Made by a program: the position numbers and the translations under genes. From contig CM076197.1 of the NCBI GenBank assembly GCA_038277395.1, forward strand, positions 101,210,442 to 101,274,441: a stretch of DNA of 64,000 nt, written 5' to 3'. This document shows positions 10,716 to 21,029 of this stretch, one piece after another; position 1 is the first letter of the stretch, and each line of letters opens with the position of its first letter. The notes beneath the pieces were generated by a model, which was given only the letters and a program-made list of their open reading frames with translations, made no database searches and was not told the DNA's origin. This DNA is from Dryocosmus kuriphilus. Lineage: Eukaryota; Arthropoda; Insecta; Hymenoptera; Cynipidae.

Positions 10716-11790
10716 CGGACGAATTACCATCGATCTTCATTATATTAGTTTTAAAGTCCCTATATTGATTATAGATAATTTGTGCCACTATTTTTATTCC
10801 TTTTTTTTTCAAATGTCGAATTATGAAAATATCGATGAACAGGGGATTCATATCGGCTCAATTCGTAAGTGCCGCCGAGGGATTTCCCATTTAGAAAAGT
10901 ACCAGGTTCGTGTAGGGGCGCCGACGAATTTATTTGCCGAGCTGTCAGATTTATGTTAAGCGGATATAATCCCGTGGCAAACGACATTTACAACCGTGCA
11001 AATTGTGACGGCCATACACACGCAGACCTTGTTCGTATATAGCCATTGGTTCGACGCGACCAGTGGCAGCAGCCAAGCCAAAAATTGATGCAAATCCGAC
11101 ATGAATATTCAATTACTGTAATCCGACAGCAGAACGGTCCAGGTCGACGAAAACTGCCACCAGAGTGTCGAGAAAGAGTGTGGCGTCGCAGAGGAGAGAA
11201 TGCAGTCAAAACGAATGTGGCTCACTTTCTATGCAGACCATTTGTTGCATTTCCTCTGTAGAGCGAAGACTCGTCTTAAGTAATAGTTTCTCCAACAATG
11301 GTTACCCAAATCATAGAATATAATTTTCTATAAATTGTGAATTAATAAACATGAAGTAAATCCGAATCTCTACTAAAAATAAAAACAAATATAAGTAATC
11401 TCCATTAATATTTGCTTCACTACAAAAACTCGAATCTCACCAAAAACATCTACGTTGCGAAATAATTATAAAAGATATCTAAATTTTTAGTTTTGATAAA
11501 CTGAAAAAACTACAGAAACTTTGAGAATGTGATAAGAGGGGAAAATTGACGCTTTGGAGAGATTATTTTATTTTTTAAAAAAGAGAAAATCTCGCCAAGT
11601 TTTCATTTTTTCACTTTCAATACATTCTAAGAGTTTCTGAATTGTTTTTTCAATTTAATTAAATTCGAAATTTAGATACCTTTTACAATTACTTGATAAA
11701 CCTTGACTTTATAAACTGTCTTAATTGTACGGATAACTTTTTACTTGGCGTAATTTTTGCAAAGTAGATGTGTTTGGTGAGATTTTACTT
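10716..11790. other. Gene-free; 10,830-11,260 is a less AT-rich, non-repetitive island
   Basis: The island has balanced base composition, unlike its surroundings, no transposon motif, and no long reading frame with a recognisable domain. Short opposite-strand frames of 60-75 codons overlap each other. It could be a conserved non-coding (regulatory) element or a terminal exon/UTR. The rest (11,260-11,790) is plain AT-rich DNA. Confidence 0.4.
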
Positions 11791-11894
11791 CTTTTATAAT
11801 TTTTTATTAAACATAACACTCATTTCCAAGTAATAAAAATATACAATACTCAACACAATATAATGCACGTAATTGGCATTGATATTAATATTAT

Positions 11895-12025
11895 AATTGA
11901 AATTACAAGTATAACCTAAATAAAAGATTGTTAATTTTCTCAATCGTACCACACTGAAAACAAAAGGTAAATAATTGGCCCAACTTCTTCGTTTGTAAAA
12001 TATGCCGCTGCTACTTTTTGTTAGG
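11895..12025. repeat. Repeat flanking the Jockey copy, related to 15,776-15,907
   Basis: AAAAGATTGTTAATTTT and AATCGTACC (11,920-11,950) recur in the same orientation at 15,875-15,907. The adjoining part, with TTGGGCC and GCCGCTGCTACTTT on the opposite strand, recurs inverted at 15,785-15,846 (AGTAGCAGCGGCAT, GGCTGGGCC). The LINE thus sits between related repeat modules. Confidence 0.55.
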
Positions 12026-12204
12026 CACAAACATTTTTCTTGTTGTTACTACCCGCATTATTACTTCAATAAACTAGCTAGTAGTACGAACAATAAAAAT
12101 TGTTGTCACAGTGAAATAAGTGACAAATAAGATAAACTTAGAGTCGAGAAACTGCTTACTATAATTGGAGAAATTTCATATTTGTGAGTAGCTAAATATG
12201 CATA

Positions 12205-12913
12205 ATGAGTTTCAAAGCTGAAAAAATAAAGCCTCTTGATAATTATATAAATGTAAATCACTCAAGCAAGAGGCAAAAAACTAAGAAAGAATCTAGAAGT
12301 CAAGAAAGTTTTGAAATCAAAACTAGCAACAAATATGAGACGTTATCTGATGAAGAGTCCACAGAGGAGGATATCTATAACATCTAAAACAAAAGAAGAC
12401 TACAAGAAGTTGTTAGAAGCAATTAAAGCAGAAAATGTTGAGTATCACGCATATACTCTTCCAAGTGAAAAATCAGTTAGGATGATTGTCAAGGGAATCC
12501 CGCCAAATGTCAAGTGTGAGGAGATAAATAGCGAACTAATCGAAAGTGAACTTGAGGATATAAATGTTAAGTAAATAACCAAAAAAATCGATGAAGGAGG
12601 AATGAAAACGGAGATCAAGCTACCAGTCTTTGAGGTTGAATTTAAACCAAACACTGAAATACAAGATACTGTAAAATGCTCCAGACTTTGTTATTGCGTG
12701 GTCTCGTGGGAGAAACGAAGGAACAAGAACCGAGTAACTCAATGTTATAATTGTCAATGTTTTGGACATGTAGCGAAAAACTGTTCAAAAATCTCTAAGT
12801 GTGTGAAATGTGCTGAAAATCATGCTGTGAAGGACTGTAAAAAGACTAAGGAAGATAAAAAAAGTGTGCAAACTGTGGGGAGGAATATGTTGCAAGCTTC
12901 AAAAAATGTTTAG
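12205..12913 (+). pseudogene. Jockey ORF1 (gag-like, zinc knuckles)
   Basis: Three frames joined by shifts: 12205-12387 (basic N-terminus), ~12380-12574 (YHAYTLPSEKSVRMIVKGIP, like the pre-C2HC domain of Jockey gag proteins), and 12602-12913 (zinc knuckle CYNCQCFGHVAKNC followed by CVKCAENHAVKDC). In this family the protein binds element RNA. A stop and shift separate the domains, so no complete protein can be made. Confidence 0.75.
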
Positions 12914-13298
12914 TTTATTCAAAAGTAGCTGAAAGCAGAGTCATCAGGATAAATAGAGATGAAAGCATCAAGGATAAGACAATTTTCAATGAGACCCTAG
13001 AACAAAGAAGATATCAGGATAAGAAAGCTACATCGTACAATGCAACTGGATCCCAAAGCATGAATTTTAGTGATGCAGTTAAGGGAAATATTAAAGGTGG
13101 CAAGAACGAATCAAGAAAAGAAGAAAGCAATCTTAAAATTGGAAACTTTCTGTTAGAGATGATGAAATTAATAAAAAGGATCAACGTAAGTAAGATTATA
13201 GGTAGTTTAAAAAAAACAATAAGTAAAATAGTTGTTGCAAAAGATAACATGCAAAAACTCAGCTGTATTATAGAAGGAATAATTGAAATTTTTGAATA

Positions 13299-13954
13299 AT
13301 GGCCAATATGAAAAATAAAAAAAGTAGTATTCTAACTTGGAATGCCAATTCAATTAAAAATAAGACTCATGAACTAAAAGCTGTCCTAAATCAATATTCT
13401 TATGATGTAGTAGGAATTTCTGAAACAAGATTAGATAGTAATTTTAGATTAGAACTTGCAGGGTACTCAGTATATAGGAATGATATAAATAGTGCAGGAG
13501 GCGGTGTAGCTCTATTGATTAATAACAATGTGAGGCATAGGGAATTTAAAATACCGAAATTAATAAATACGGAAGCTGTTGCTGTGTAAGTAGGGTGTGC
13601 TCAAAGTTCAATATTAATAATACAAATATATGTCCCACAAAAAATATTGTAAACAAAAGTGACCTTAACAACATTTTCCATTTGAGTGATAAAATAATAG
13701 TTATGGGCGATTTCAATGCTACGAGCAAGCACTGGAACTGCTTTACTAACAACGCTAGTGGAAAAAAGCTTATAAATTTCTGTTTAAATAAAAAAGTACA
13801 AATTGTTGCCCCAGAGTACCCAACACACTTCCCAAAAAAAGGAAGACCCAGTATCCTAGATATTTTTCTATTAAAGAACAATAATAATTTCGATAAACCA
13901 AAGACGTTGCAAATGTCAAACTCTGACCATAATATCCAGTTGTTATGTGTCTGA
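13299..13954 (+). pseudogene. Jockey ORF2, endonuclease domain
   Basis: 13299-13589 reads SILTWNANSIKNK, then VVGISETRLD and GGGVALLIN, the N-terminal half of an APE-type endonuclease (Asn and Glu metal-site motifs). After a frameshift near 13590, 13595-13954 gives IIVMGDFNATSKHWNC (the GDFNA catalytic block), RPSILDIFL and NSDHNIQ (the SDH catalytic His motif). All recognisable endonuclease motifs are present but in two frames. Confidence 0.8.
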
Positions 13955-14054
13955 ATTCAAAGAAAATTAATGATTACAAAAAGCTAATTGGAAAGGTTTC
14001 AAAAAAGAAATTGATTCAAAAATAGAGCTTAATTTTAATATATATCATACAAGA

Positions 14055-15190
14055 ATGGACATTGAAAATAAAGTAGTAGAATTCACCGGCATTGTTCGTA
14101 AGGCTGTTCAAGAGTATATTCCCAAAAAAGACAACATTTTCTCGCGTATACCTGTTCCGAAAAATATTAAAATGATTATAAAAATTAAAAACAAATTTAA
14201 AAGGGATTTTCAAAAAGAAAGAAAAAATATAAATAAAATAAAGTTAGCACTTATGCAAAAAGTTGTTGATGATAAACTGAAGGTCTGGAATTCTGATCGT
14301 TCATTATGGAAACTTACTAAAATGTATAAAAAATCTAAAATAAAGATACCTCCTCTGATTATTGAGAATAAAATTATATATAATGATGAACATAAAGCTG
14401 AAACAATTGCCAATCATTTTGAACTGGTTCATATACACAAAATCAAAAAATAGGAATTCATTATCACAACAAAAAAGTGTCAAACATAGTTAATAAATAT
14501 ATAAAAGATACTAAAATAAATCCTGAAGAAGTTGTCATAACGTCACCTAAAGAAGTCATGCTTTATATTAAGACTCTTAAAAATAGTAAAGCTACAGGTG
14601 TAGATGAGATAGGAGGAATAATTATTAAGCAACTGACTAAAAAAGCAGTCGTAATGATTACTAAAATTATAAATGGAATCCTGTGTTTGGGTCACTTTCC
14701 AACTGAGTGGAAAACAGCTAAAACTATACCAATTCCTAAAGAAGGCAGAAATCATTCTATTGTTAGCAATTACCGACAAATAGGTCTTCTTCCACATCTG
14801 AGTAAAATTGCAGAAAAAATTATTAAAAATTGAATTGATAAAATACTTGACCAGAATAATATATTAGTCAATGAACAATTTGGTTTTCGTAGAGGGCACA
14901 ATACAGTAGATCAGATTGCGAGAATAACTAATGATATTACGAAAAATTTTAATAATAAAATGCATACCGGTGCGCCACTATTGGATGTGGAGAAAGCGTT
15001 TGATACGGTTTGGCATAATGGCTTAATCTATAAGTTAATTCAACTTAATTTTCCACCATATTTAGTTATTTTAATAAGTTCGTATCTCCGAAACAGACAT
15101 ATGTTTATGGTACACAAAAATGTTAAATCCAAAACAAAGAGAATTATTGTAGCTGGTGTCCCTCAAGTAATAAAAAAATTATTTATGTAA
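14055..15190 (+). pseudogene. Jockey ORF2, linker and reverse transcriptase N-half
   Basis: 14055-14453 is the lysine-rich linker. 14477-14833 carries LKNSKATGVDEIGGIIIKQL and PTEWKTAKTIPIPKEG, then NYRQIGLLPHLSKIAEKII, typical of RT domains 1-3. A stop at 14832 is followed by NEQFGFRRGHNTVDQI, and 14960-15190 gives LLDVEKAFDTVWH (first catalytic Asp) and AGVPQ. The sequence then jumps directly to the C-terminal region, so the palm segment with the YADD box is absent. Confidence 0.8.
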
Positions 15191-15456
15191 TATTAATAAG
15201 ATCTGCACTGACATATGCATGCCCTGTGTGGAACTACACTTCGCAAACTAATTTTAAGAAACGTCAAATAGTACAAAATAAATTCTTGAGAATCATTGGA
15301 AATTATCGCCGTTTCACAACAGTTAATGAGATGCATCAAGAATTAAATATAGAACATATAAAATATTATATTACAAGAGATACTAGGACTTACTACTTAA
15401 GAGTGAAAGAGCATCCTAATGAACTTATGAACAAAAATTATTTACGAATCATCTAA
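15181..15456 (+). pseudogene. Jockey ORF2 C-terminal region
   Basis: LIRSALTYACPVWNYTS and QIVQNKFLRIIGNYRRFT, then EMHQELNIEHI, match the conserved region downstream of the RT in Jockey-clade ORF2 proteins. It follows AGVPQ after only a few codons, which shows an internal deletion of several hundred bases covering RT motifs B-E. Confidence 0.7.
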
Positions 15457-15470
15457 ATGTAAACATAGGA

Positions 15471-15900
15471 GAATAATGCATCTTTTATGTGAGTAAGATA
15501 ATAGTATAATCTGAGTATTATATAAGTGTGTTTGAATTAAAGTGTGGTATTAAGTTTTTTGGTTTTTTTTATAAACTTCTTTCCAGAAAATAAAAATGAT
15601 ATCTATCCACTATCATTAATTAGTTAAGTAGCGAAAGTAAACTATTATAAACTTAAGATAGGAAGGTTATAGGCGTGTGAGCTAAGGTACTTCTACTATA
15701 TTTTATCTTTGTATATACTATGCATAAAAGCTATGTATATGATAATAAATTATCTAGAGAAAAATTGTTGTACCAACCAATAAAGTAGCAGCGGCATTTT
15801 TTACAAACCAAGTGGCTGGGCCTACTATCTATTTTTTCAGTACAGTTTTATAATTTAAAATACAATTATAAGCCTAAGTAAAGATTGTTCATTTTTTTAA
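15471..15900. other. Gene-free AT-rich DNA, 3' flank of the LINE
   Basis: No coding family is seen. 15,776-15,907 is a repeat related to 11,895-12,025. The likely LINE 3' end lies somewhere between 15,480 and 15,770, but no tail was identified. Confidence 0.4.
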
Positions 15901-16735
15901 TCGTACCAGTTGGTTAAAAAGTGTAAGCTGCTGCGGTATTTAATTACTAAAAAATCCATTTTTTGCGTAAAATGTACAAAATATCGAAAAAAATTGATGA
16001 ATCAAGAGTTCAACATGGAAGTAACGTCTTCCAAATATTATTAGATTAACAACATATTGGTTAAAACTGTGAATTCAAATAACTATTCTGACTGCGGAGA
16101 AATGCGTGTGAGTATTCCCCATGTAATTGTGTGACTATGAAGAACAAGAAAGGCTCTACTGAGGCCTCGGTGGCGTAATTGGTAAACGCTCCACTTATGT
16201 ATGGTAAGCGTTCCCGGTTCAAATCCAGGCTGAGGTAGATTTTTTCTCGTTCTTCAAAAAAAAAATATATATATATATATATTTGTCTGAATGAATCGTA
16301 AAAATTTCGAATTGGTGGGATTTATTGATTAAACTTATACTGATAACATGGTACCAATCGATTCTACATTATAGGCTGCAGGGGTGGCTAATTACTGAAA
16401 AGTCGAACTTTTTCCATAAAATATACAAAATATCGAAAAATAAATGGTGAATAAAAAGTTCCAAAAAATTTGTCGAGACTTTCATCCAATAAAAATAATA
16501 CTGAAAATTTGGTACCAAATGATTCAAAAGTATAGGCTGCTGAGGTGGCTAATTACTACAAAATCAAAGTTTTTTCATAAAATGTACAAGATATCGAAAA
16601 ATACTTAATGAATCAAAATCTCCTAGAAAATATATCGAGAATTTCATCCACCAGAACTTTTTTGAAATTTCGGTACCAATCTCTTAAATAGTGTAGGCTG
16701 GAGGTGTGTCTAATTACTAAAAATGATAATATTTA
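15900..16735. repeat. 161-bp tandem repeat array, interrupted by a tRNA-like insertion
   Basis: GGTACCAAT/GTACCAAAT followed by TATAGGCTGC-GG-GGCTAATTACT starts units at 16351, 16512 and 16673, an exact 161-bp step. An earlier related unit starts at 15903, 448 bp upstream, which fits one unit plus an insertion of roughly 290 bp. Each unit also carries ATAAAATGTACAAAATATCG. The array resembles a short satellite block. Confidence 0.8.
16163..16239 (+). repeat. tRNA-like sequence within the 161-bp array
   Basis: GCCTCGG and CTGAGGT can form a 7-bp acceptor stem (two G-U pairs). A D-arm-like TGGCGTAATTGGTAAACGC and the T-arm CCCGGTTCAAATCCAGG are present. The anticodon arm pairs poorly. It is followed by an A-rich run and a TA microsatellite. 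A tRNA-derived SINE or tRNA pseudogene is likelier than a working tRNA gene. Confidence 0.55.
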
Positions 16736-16739
16736 ATGT

Positions 16740-17345
16740 TTTCTGAATCTGCTTAATCCAGTTTACCAAATATGAAAAATATATATGCGGACAAGTTACT
16801 TTTTGTCGATTTTTTATTTATTCCGACAGGTAAATCGGTGAAGAATTGAATAAAATAGTAAGTTCGCAATATAACGTTCTTTCGACAAAATAAATTCACG
16901 TTTTTTTTACTTGTCGGCGACTCACTACCGCAAATCTTAATATGATTCAAAACTATCTCTACGTCTTTAATAAAATTGATCAATTTCGAAACTCTTCTAT
17001 CTCTCGAAACATTTTTCTATCCGGATATCTGTTTTTCAGGTGGGAAAAACAAATAAAGCTGTGGAAGAACTCAATTTAAAGGGGGTAGGTCGGAGAACTT
17101 TAGGACCTGTATCGACTGATCTTCGAGATTGACCGGCTGACACGAATTCCTGTTGGAACGCTATCTTTACAGAGGGGTTAAAAAAATGTCAACTACGCTG
17201 AAGGTTATATCACCTAGATTCGAAACAGGCTGGTCGTTCGTCACGAAGAAAATTGAATTTCCAGCTGAAGCCCGGCTGAAATTTATGGCGTGCCCGCCTT
17301 TGGCGACCAACGACAGGGCGACAACGAGACGACATCGGGGCTAAT
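16740..17345. other. Gene-free; 17,040-17,345 less AT-rich
   Basis: No recognisable gene. The second half has more balanced composition and directly abuts the duplicated mariner unit at 17,351. Confidence 0.35.
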
Positions 17346-17940
17346 CGATCGTCGAAACGAACTACTATTATCCGCGTATTCGATTGTCGAATGCCGCCGA
17401 CGTCCAAGGCATTTCCGTTTTGCCTCCTTTCATGTCTATTCAGTCTACCTCCCCTCCCTCCTCCCAACTCCCAACCCAGCCACTTGATGCCTTTATTTTG
17501 AATTAGTACTCAAATCTGCTAACAGCTAAAGGCTATTATGAAAGCATTTACGAAATTTCGAGAGAACGTAGATTAAGAATCTTTGTCGCGAAGATGATAA
17601 TGTGCAATTGTAACAAATTTCTAAAAAAGTGGTCATGTCTGACTATATCACGGTATGTATTACTGAACAGCAAATAATTATACTTCCATTATCCTCAATT
17701 AGTAGATTATAATACATTTTGCACTACTGATATACTTTCATGCATTACACTCACATTTAAAACTTCTGACTGACCATATCACGAACATGACTACTGAAAA
17801 GTTATATAAACTAGTTTTAAACAAAGTAACTGTTACGAAAATAACTGCCAGGAAAATAAATATAAGTATAGAAAGAAATAAAACTTCAATTTTTCACAAT
17901 AACAGTAATTTCATGTAAGCAAATTTAAATTTACTTCATA

Positions 17941-19130
17941 TACGAGGCACGTCCAGAAAGTAAGTGTACTCAATTTATGTAGGCTTAAAAAAAAAAATGT
18001 ATTAAAACAAAAACATAGTTGCTTATACTTGTACATATGTAAGTTATTTTTCGATATAGTCACTATCCCTCTCGATGCAAGTGGTGAGCCGCGGGATCAA
18101 TTTTTTTATGCCTGCCTCAAAGAAGTCTCCCGCCAGCTCTTTCGCCCACTTCTCCACCTCCCCCTTCACTTCCTCGTCCGTTGAAAACTTGTTCCACCCA
18201 TGTGCACCTTCAGGGAAGTGAAGAGATGGAAATCTGAAGGGGCCTGGTCAGGGGAATACGGGGGGTGGTTCAAAACGTCCCATCCAAAAGAGTCCAGGAG
18301 TTGCTTCGTGGCGTTGGCCGTGTGAGGTTTGGCATTGTCATGCAGCAGGCAGACTCCTTTCGTCAGCATGCCCCTCCTTTTATTCTGAATCGCCCTTTTC
18401 AATTTTTTCAGTGTCTCACAGTATGTTGCCGCGTTGATGGTCTCCCCGTGAGGCAGATATTCAATCAAAATTTATGCCTTTATGGTCCCAAAACACGGAT
18501 GCCATGACTTTTTTGACTAAAATTGTGGTTTTGAATTTCTTGACGGAGGGTTACAAGGTGTGGCGCTATTGTTGAGACTGCCTCTTAGTTTCAGGGTGTA
18601 GTGGGCAACCCAAGTTTCGTCTCCAAACAATAGAGTAGAAAAATCATTGCCTTCGCGTTCGTACGCTCTTTGAGCTCTGCACTCGATTCAACTTGTGCTG
18701 TTCTATATTTTGGGACCCACCTCGCAGAAAATTTCCGATATCCGAGAGTTTCTGTGATTGTTTCGTGTAACAGGGATCTGGAGATTTGCGGAAACATCGC
18801 AAAAAGATCATCTAACGTCAATCTGCGATCGTCACGGACCGCAATCTCGATTTTTTCCACAAGTTCGTCAGTTACAATTGAAGGTCTTCCGCTCCTCTGA
18901 TCATCCTGCACGGAAGTAACTTGTACACACTCGTACGATTCATAAAACAGTTTTCACCTCATTACAAATCTCAACTGGAGCTTTTCCCTTCATTTCGCAC
19001 TTGGCGGGAATACGATCGACATTTTTCGCGAGAGATGCTACTGCGTCAAGATTTTTAACACACTAACCTCCTTTGGCTCGTTTACGCGAGTTTGCCAACG
19101 AGAAAAAGTATTCCCTACATCGGGGTAAGT
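17941..19130 (-). mobile_element. Mariner transposon, copy 1 (right end damaged)
   Basis: The terminal repeat ACGAGGCACGTCCAGAAAGT lies at 17942. The opposite end (about 19,110-19,137) is eroded to GTAAGTACATTACGTCG. The minus strand codes for mariner transposase pieces: 18911-18591 has the HTH/linker (IVTDELVEKIEIAV, LGYRKFSARWVPK), but the TGDETW block is lost by small deletions. 18468-18166 keeps LLHDNAKPHTA and YSPDQAPSDFHLF. Inactive. Confidence 0.85.
18166..18911 (-). pseudogene. Mariner transposase remnant, copy 1
   Basis: Mariner transposases cut and paste via a DD34D triad. Here the second and third aspartates are visible (HDNAKPH and PYSPDQAPSDF). The first (TGDETW) is missing because 18,600-18,680 has lost several short stretches compared with 20,345-20,440. 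Multiple frame changes. Confidence 0.85.
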
Positions 19131-19718
19131 ACATTACGTCGAAAAACGAACTACTATTATCCGCGTATTCGATTGTCGAATGCCGCCGACGTCCAAGGCA
19201 TTTCCGTTTTGCCTCCTTTCATGAGTCTATTCAGTCTACCTCCCCTCCCTCCTCCCAACTCCCAACCCAGCCACTTGATGCCTTTATTTTGAATTAGTAC
19301 TCAAATCTGCTAACAGCTAAAGGCTATTATGAAAGCATTTACGAAATTTCGAGAGAACGTAGATTAAGAATCTTTGTCGTCGCGAAGATGATAATGTGCA
19401 ATTGTAACAAATTTCTAAAAAAGTGGTCATGTCTGACTATATCACGGTATGTATTACTGAACAGCAAATAATTATACTTCCATTATCCTCAATTAGTAGA
19501 TTATAATACATTTTGCACTACTGATATACTTTCATGCATTACACTCACATTTAAAACTTCTGACTGACCATATCACGAACATGACTACTGAAAAGTTATA
19601 TAAACTAGTTTTAAACAAAGTAACTGTTACGAAAATAACTGCCAGGAAAATAAATATAAGTATTTCAATTTTTCACAATAACAGTAATTTCATGTAAGCA
19701 AATTTAAATTTACTTCAT

Positions 19719-21029
19719 AACGAGGCACGTCCAGAAAGTAAGTGTACTCAATTTATGTAGGCTTAAAAAAAAATGTATTAAAACAAAAACATAGTTGCTT
19801 ATACTTGTACATATGTAAGTTATTTTTCGATATAGTCACTATCCCTCTCGATGCAAGTAGCCGCGGGATCAATTTTTTTATGCCTGCCTCAAAGAAGTCT
19901 CCCGCCAGCTCTTTCGCCCACTTCTCCAACCTCGTCCGTTGAAAACTTGTTTCCACCCATGTGCACCTTCAGGGAAGTGAAGAGATGGAAATCTGAAGGG
20001 GCCTGGTCAGGGGAATACGGGGGGTGGTTCAAAACGTCCCATCCAAAAGAGTCCAGGAGTTGCTTCGTGGCGTTGGCCGTGTGAGGTTTGGCATTGTCAT
20101 GCAGCAGGCAGACTCCTTTCGTCAGCATGCCCCTCCTTTTATTCTGAATCGCCCTTTTCAATTTTTTCAGTGTCTCACAGTATGTTGCCGCGTTGATGGT
20201 CTCCCCGTGAGGCAGATATTCAATCAAAATTATGCCTTTATGGTCCCAAAACACGGATGCCATGACTTTTTTGACTAAAATTTTTGAATTTCTTGACGGA
20301 GGGTTACAAGGTGTGGCGCTATTGTTGAGACTGCCTCTTAGTTTCAGGCGTGTAGTGGGCAACCCAAGTTTCGTCTCCAGTAACAATAGAGTAGAGAAAA
20401 TCATTGCCTTCGCGTTCGTAGCGCTCCAAAAACTCTTTGGAGCTCTGCACTCGATTCAACTTGTGCTGTTCTGTCAGCTGTTTTGGGACCCACCTCGCAG
20501 AAAATTTCCGATATCCGAGAGTTTCTGTGATTGTTTCGTGTAACAGGGATCTGGAGATTTGCGGAAACATCGCAAAAAGATCATCTAACGTCAATCTGCG
20601 ATCGTCACGGACCGCAATCTCGATTTTTTCCACAAGTTCGTCAGTTACAATTGAATCTTCCGCTCCTCTGATCATCCTGCACGGAAGTACGGCCATTTTT
20701 TAAATTCGCCACACCACTTGTACACACTCGTACGATTCATAGCTCCATTACCGTAAACAGTTTTCACCTCATTACAAATCTCAACTGAGCTTTTCCTTCA
20801 CAAAGAGGTAGCGAATGACGGCGCGAATTTCGCACTTGGCGGGAGATACGATCGACATTTTTCGCGAGAGATGCTACTGCGTCAAGAGTTTTTAAACACA
20901 CTAACCTCGGATTGGTCTCGTTTTGAAGGGGAGGGGTCAGGCTACGCGGCAGTGTTGCCAACATGTCGAAAAAGTATTCCCTACAGCTGTGAGAGTACCA
21001 GTACACTTACATTCTGGACGTACCTCGTA
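19719..21029 (-). mobile_element. Mariner transposon, copy 2 (both ends present)
   Basis: The left terminus ACGAGGCACGTCCAGAAAGT (19,719) pairs with the right terminus GTACACTTACATTCTGGACG-TACCTCGT (21,001-21,028). The length of ~1.31 kb is normal for mariner. The minus strand encodes the N-terminal HTH region (about 20,980-20,700) and the catalytic domain, in two frames. Confidence 0.9.
19889..20985 (-). pseudogene. Mariner transposase, copy 2, frameshifted
   Basis: 20696-20319 carries IVTDELVEKIEIAV, LGYRKFSARWVPKQL and IVTGDETWVAHYTPETK (first Asp). 20404-19889 carries VMASVFWDHKGIILIEYLP, LLHDNAKPHTA (second Asp) and HPPYSPDQAPSDFHLF (third Asp). The DD34D triad is complete. The frames overlap around 20,320-20,400, so one shift near there breaks the protein. 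The C-terminus is shortened by an indel near 19,930. Confidence 0.85.

Larger units (their letters stand above)
12100..15470 (+). mobile_element. Jockey-type LINE (non-LTR retrotransposon), decayed
   Basis: A two-ORF LINE. ORF1 carries a pre-C2HC-type segment and zinc knuckles. ORF2 carries an apurinic-type endonuclease, the RT start, and a C-terminal Cys/basic region. All parts contain frameshifts or stops, and the middle of the RT is deleted. The order and the ORF1 type point to the Jockey clade. No poly-A tail or target duplication was resolved. Confidence 0.8.
17351..21029. repeat. Tandem duplication of a ~1.8-kb unit containing a mariner
   Basis: GTCGAAACGAACTACTATTA at 17351 recurs as GTCGAAAAACGAACTACTATT at 19138, a 1787-bp step. 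The following ~1.6 kb aligns throughout: CCGCCGACGTCCAAGG, the CCTCCCTCCTCCCAACTCCC run, AT-rich spacer, then a mariner on the minus strand. Copies differ mainly by short indels. The second copy retains the full right end of the mariner. The first copy ends in a damaged version joined directly to the second unit. Confidence 0.9.

Noticed and set aside
10769..11261. Overlapping 64-73 codon frames on both strands
   Set aside because: They are mutually overlapping frames of a less AT-rich island, with no domain or codon bias to choose between them.
16163..16239. Possible functional tRNA gene
   Set aside because: Acceptor and T-arm are good, but the anticodon stem does not pair, and the context (inside a satellite array, followed by an A-rich run) fits a SINE or pseudogene.
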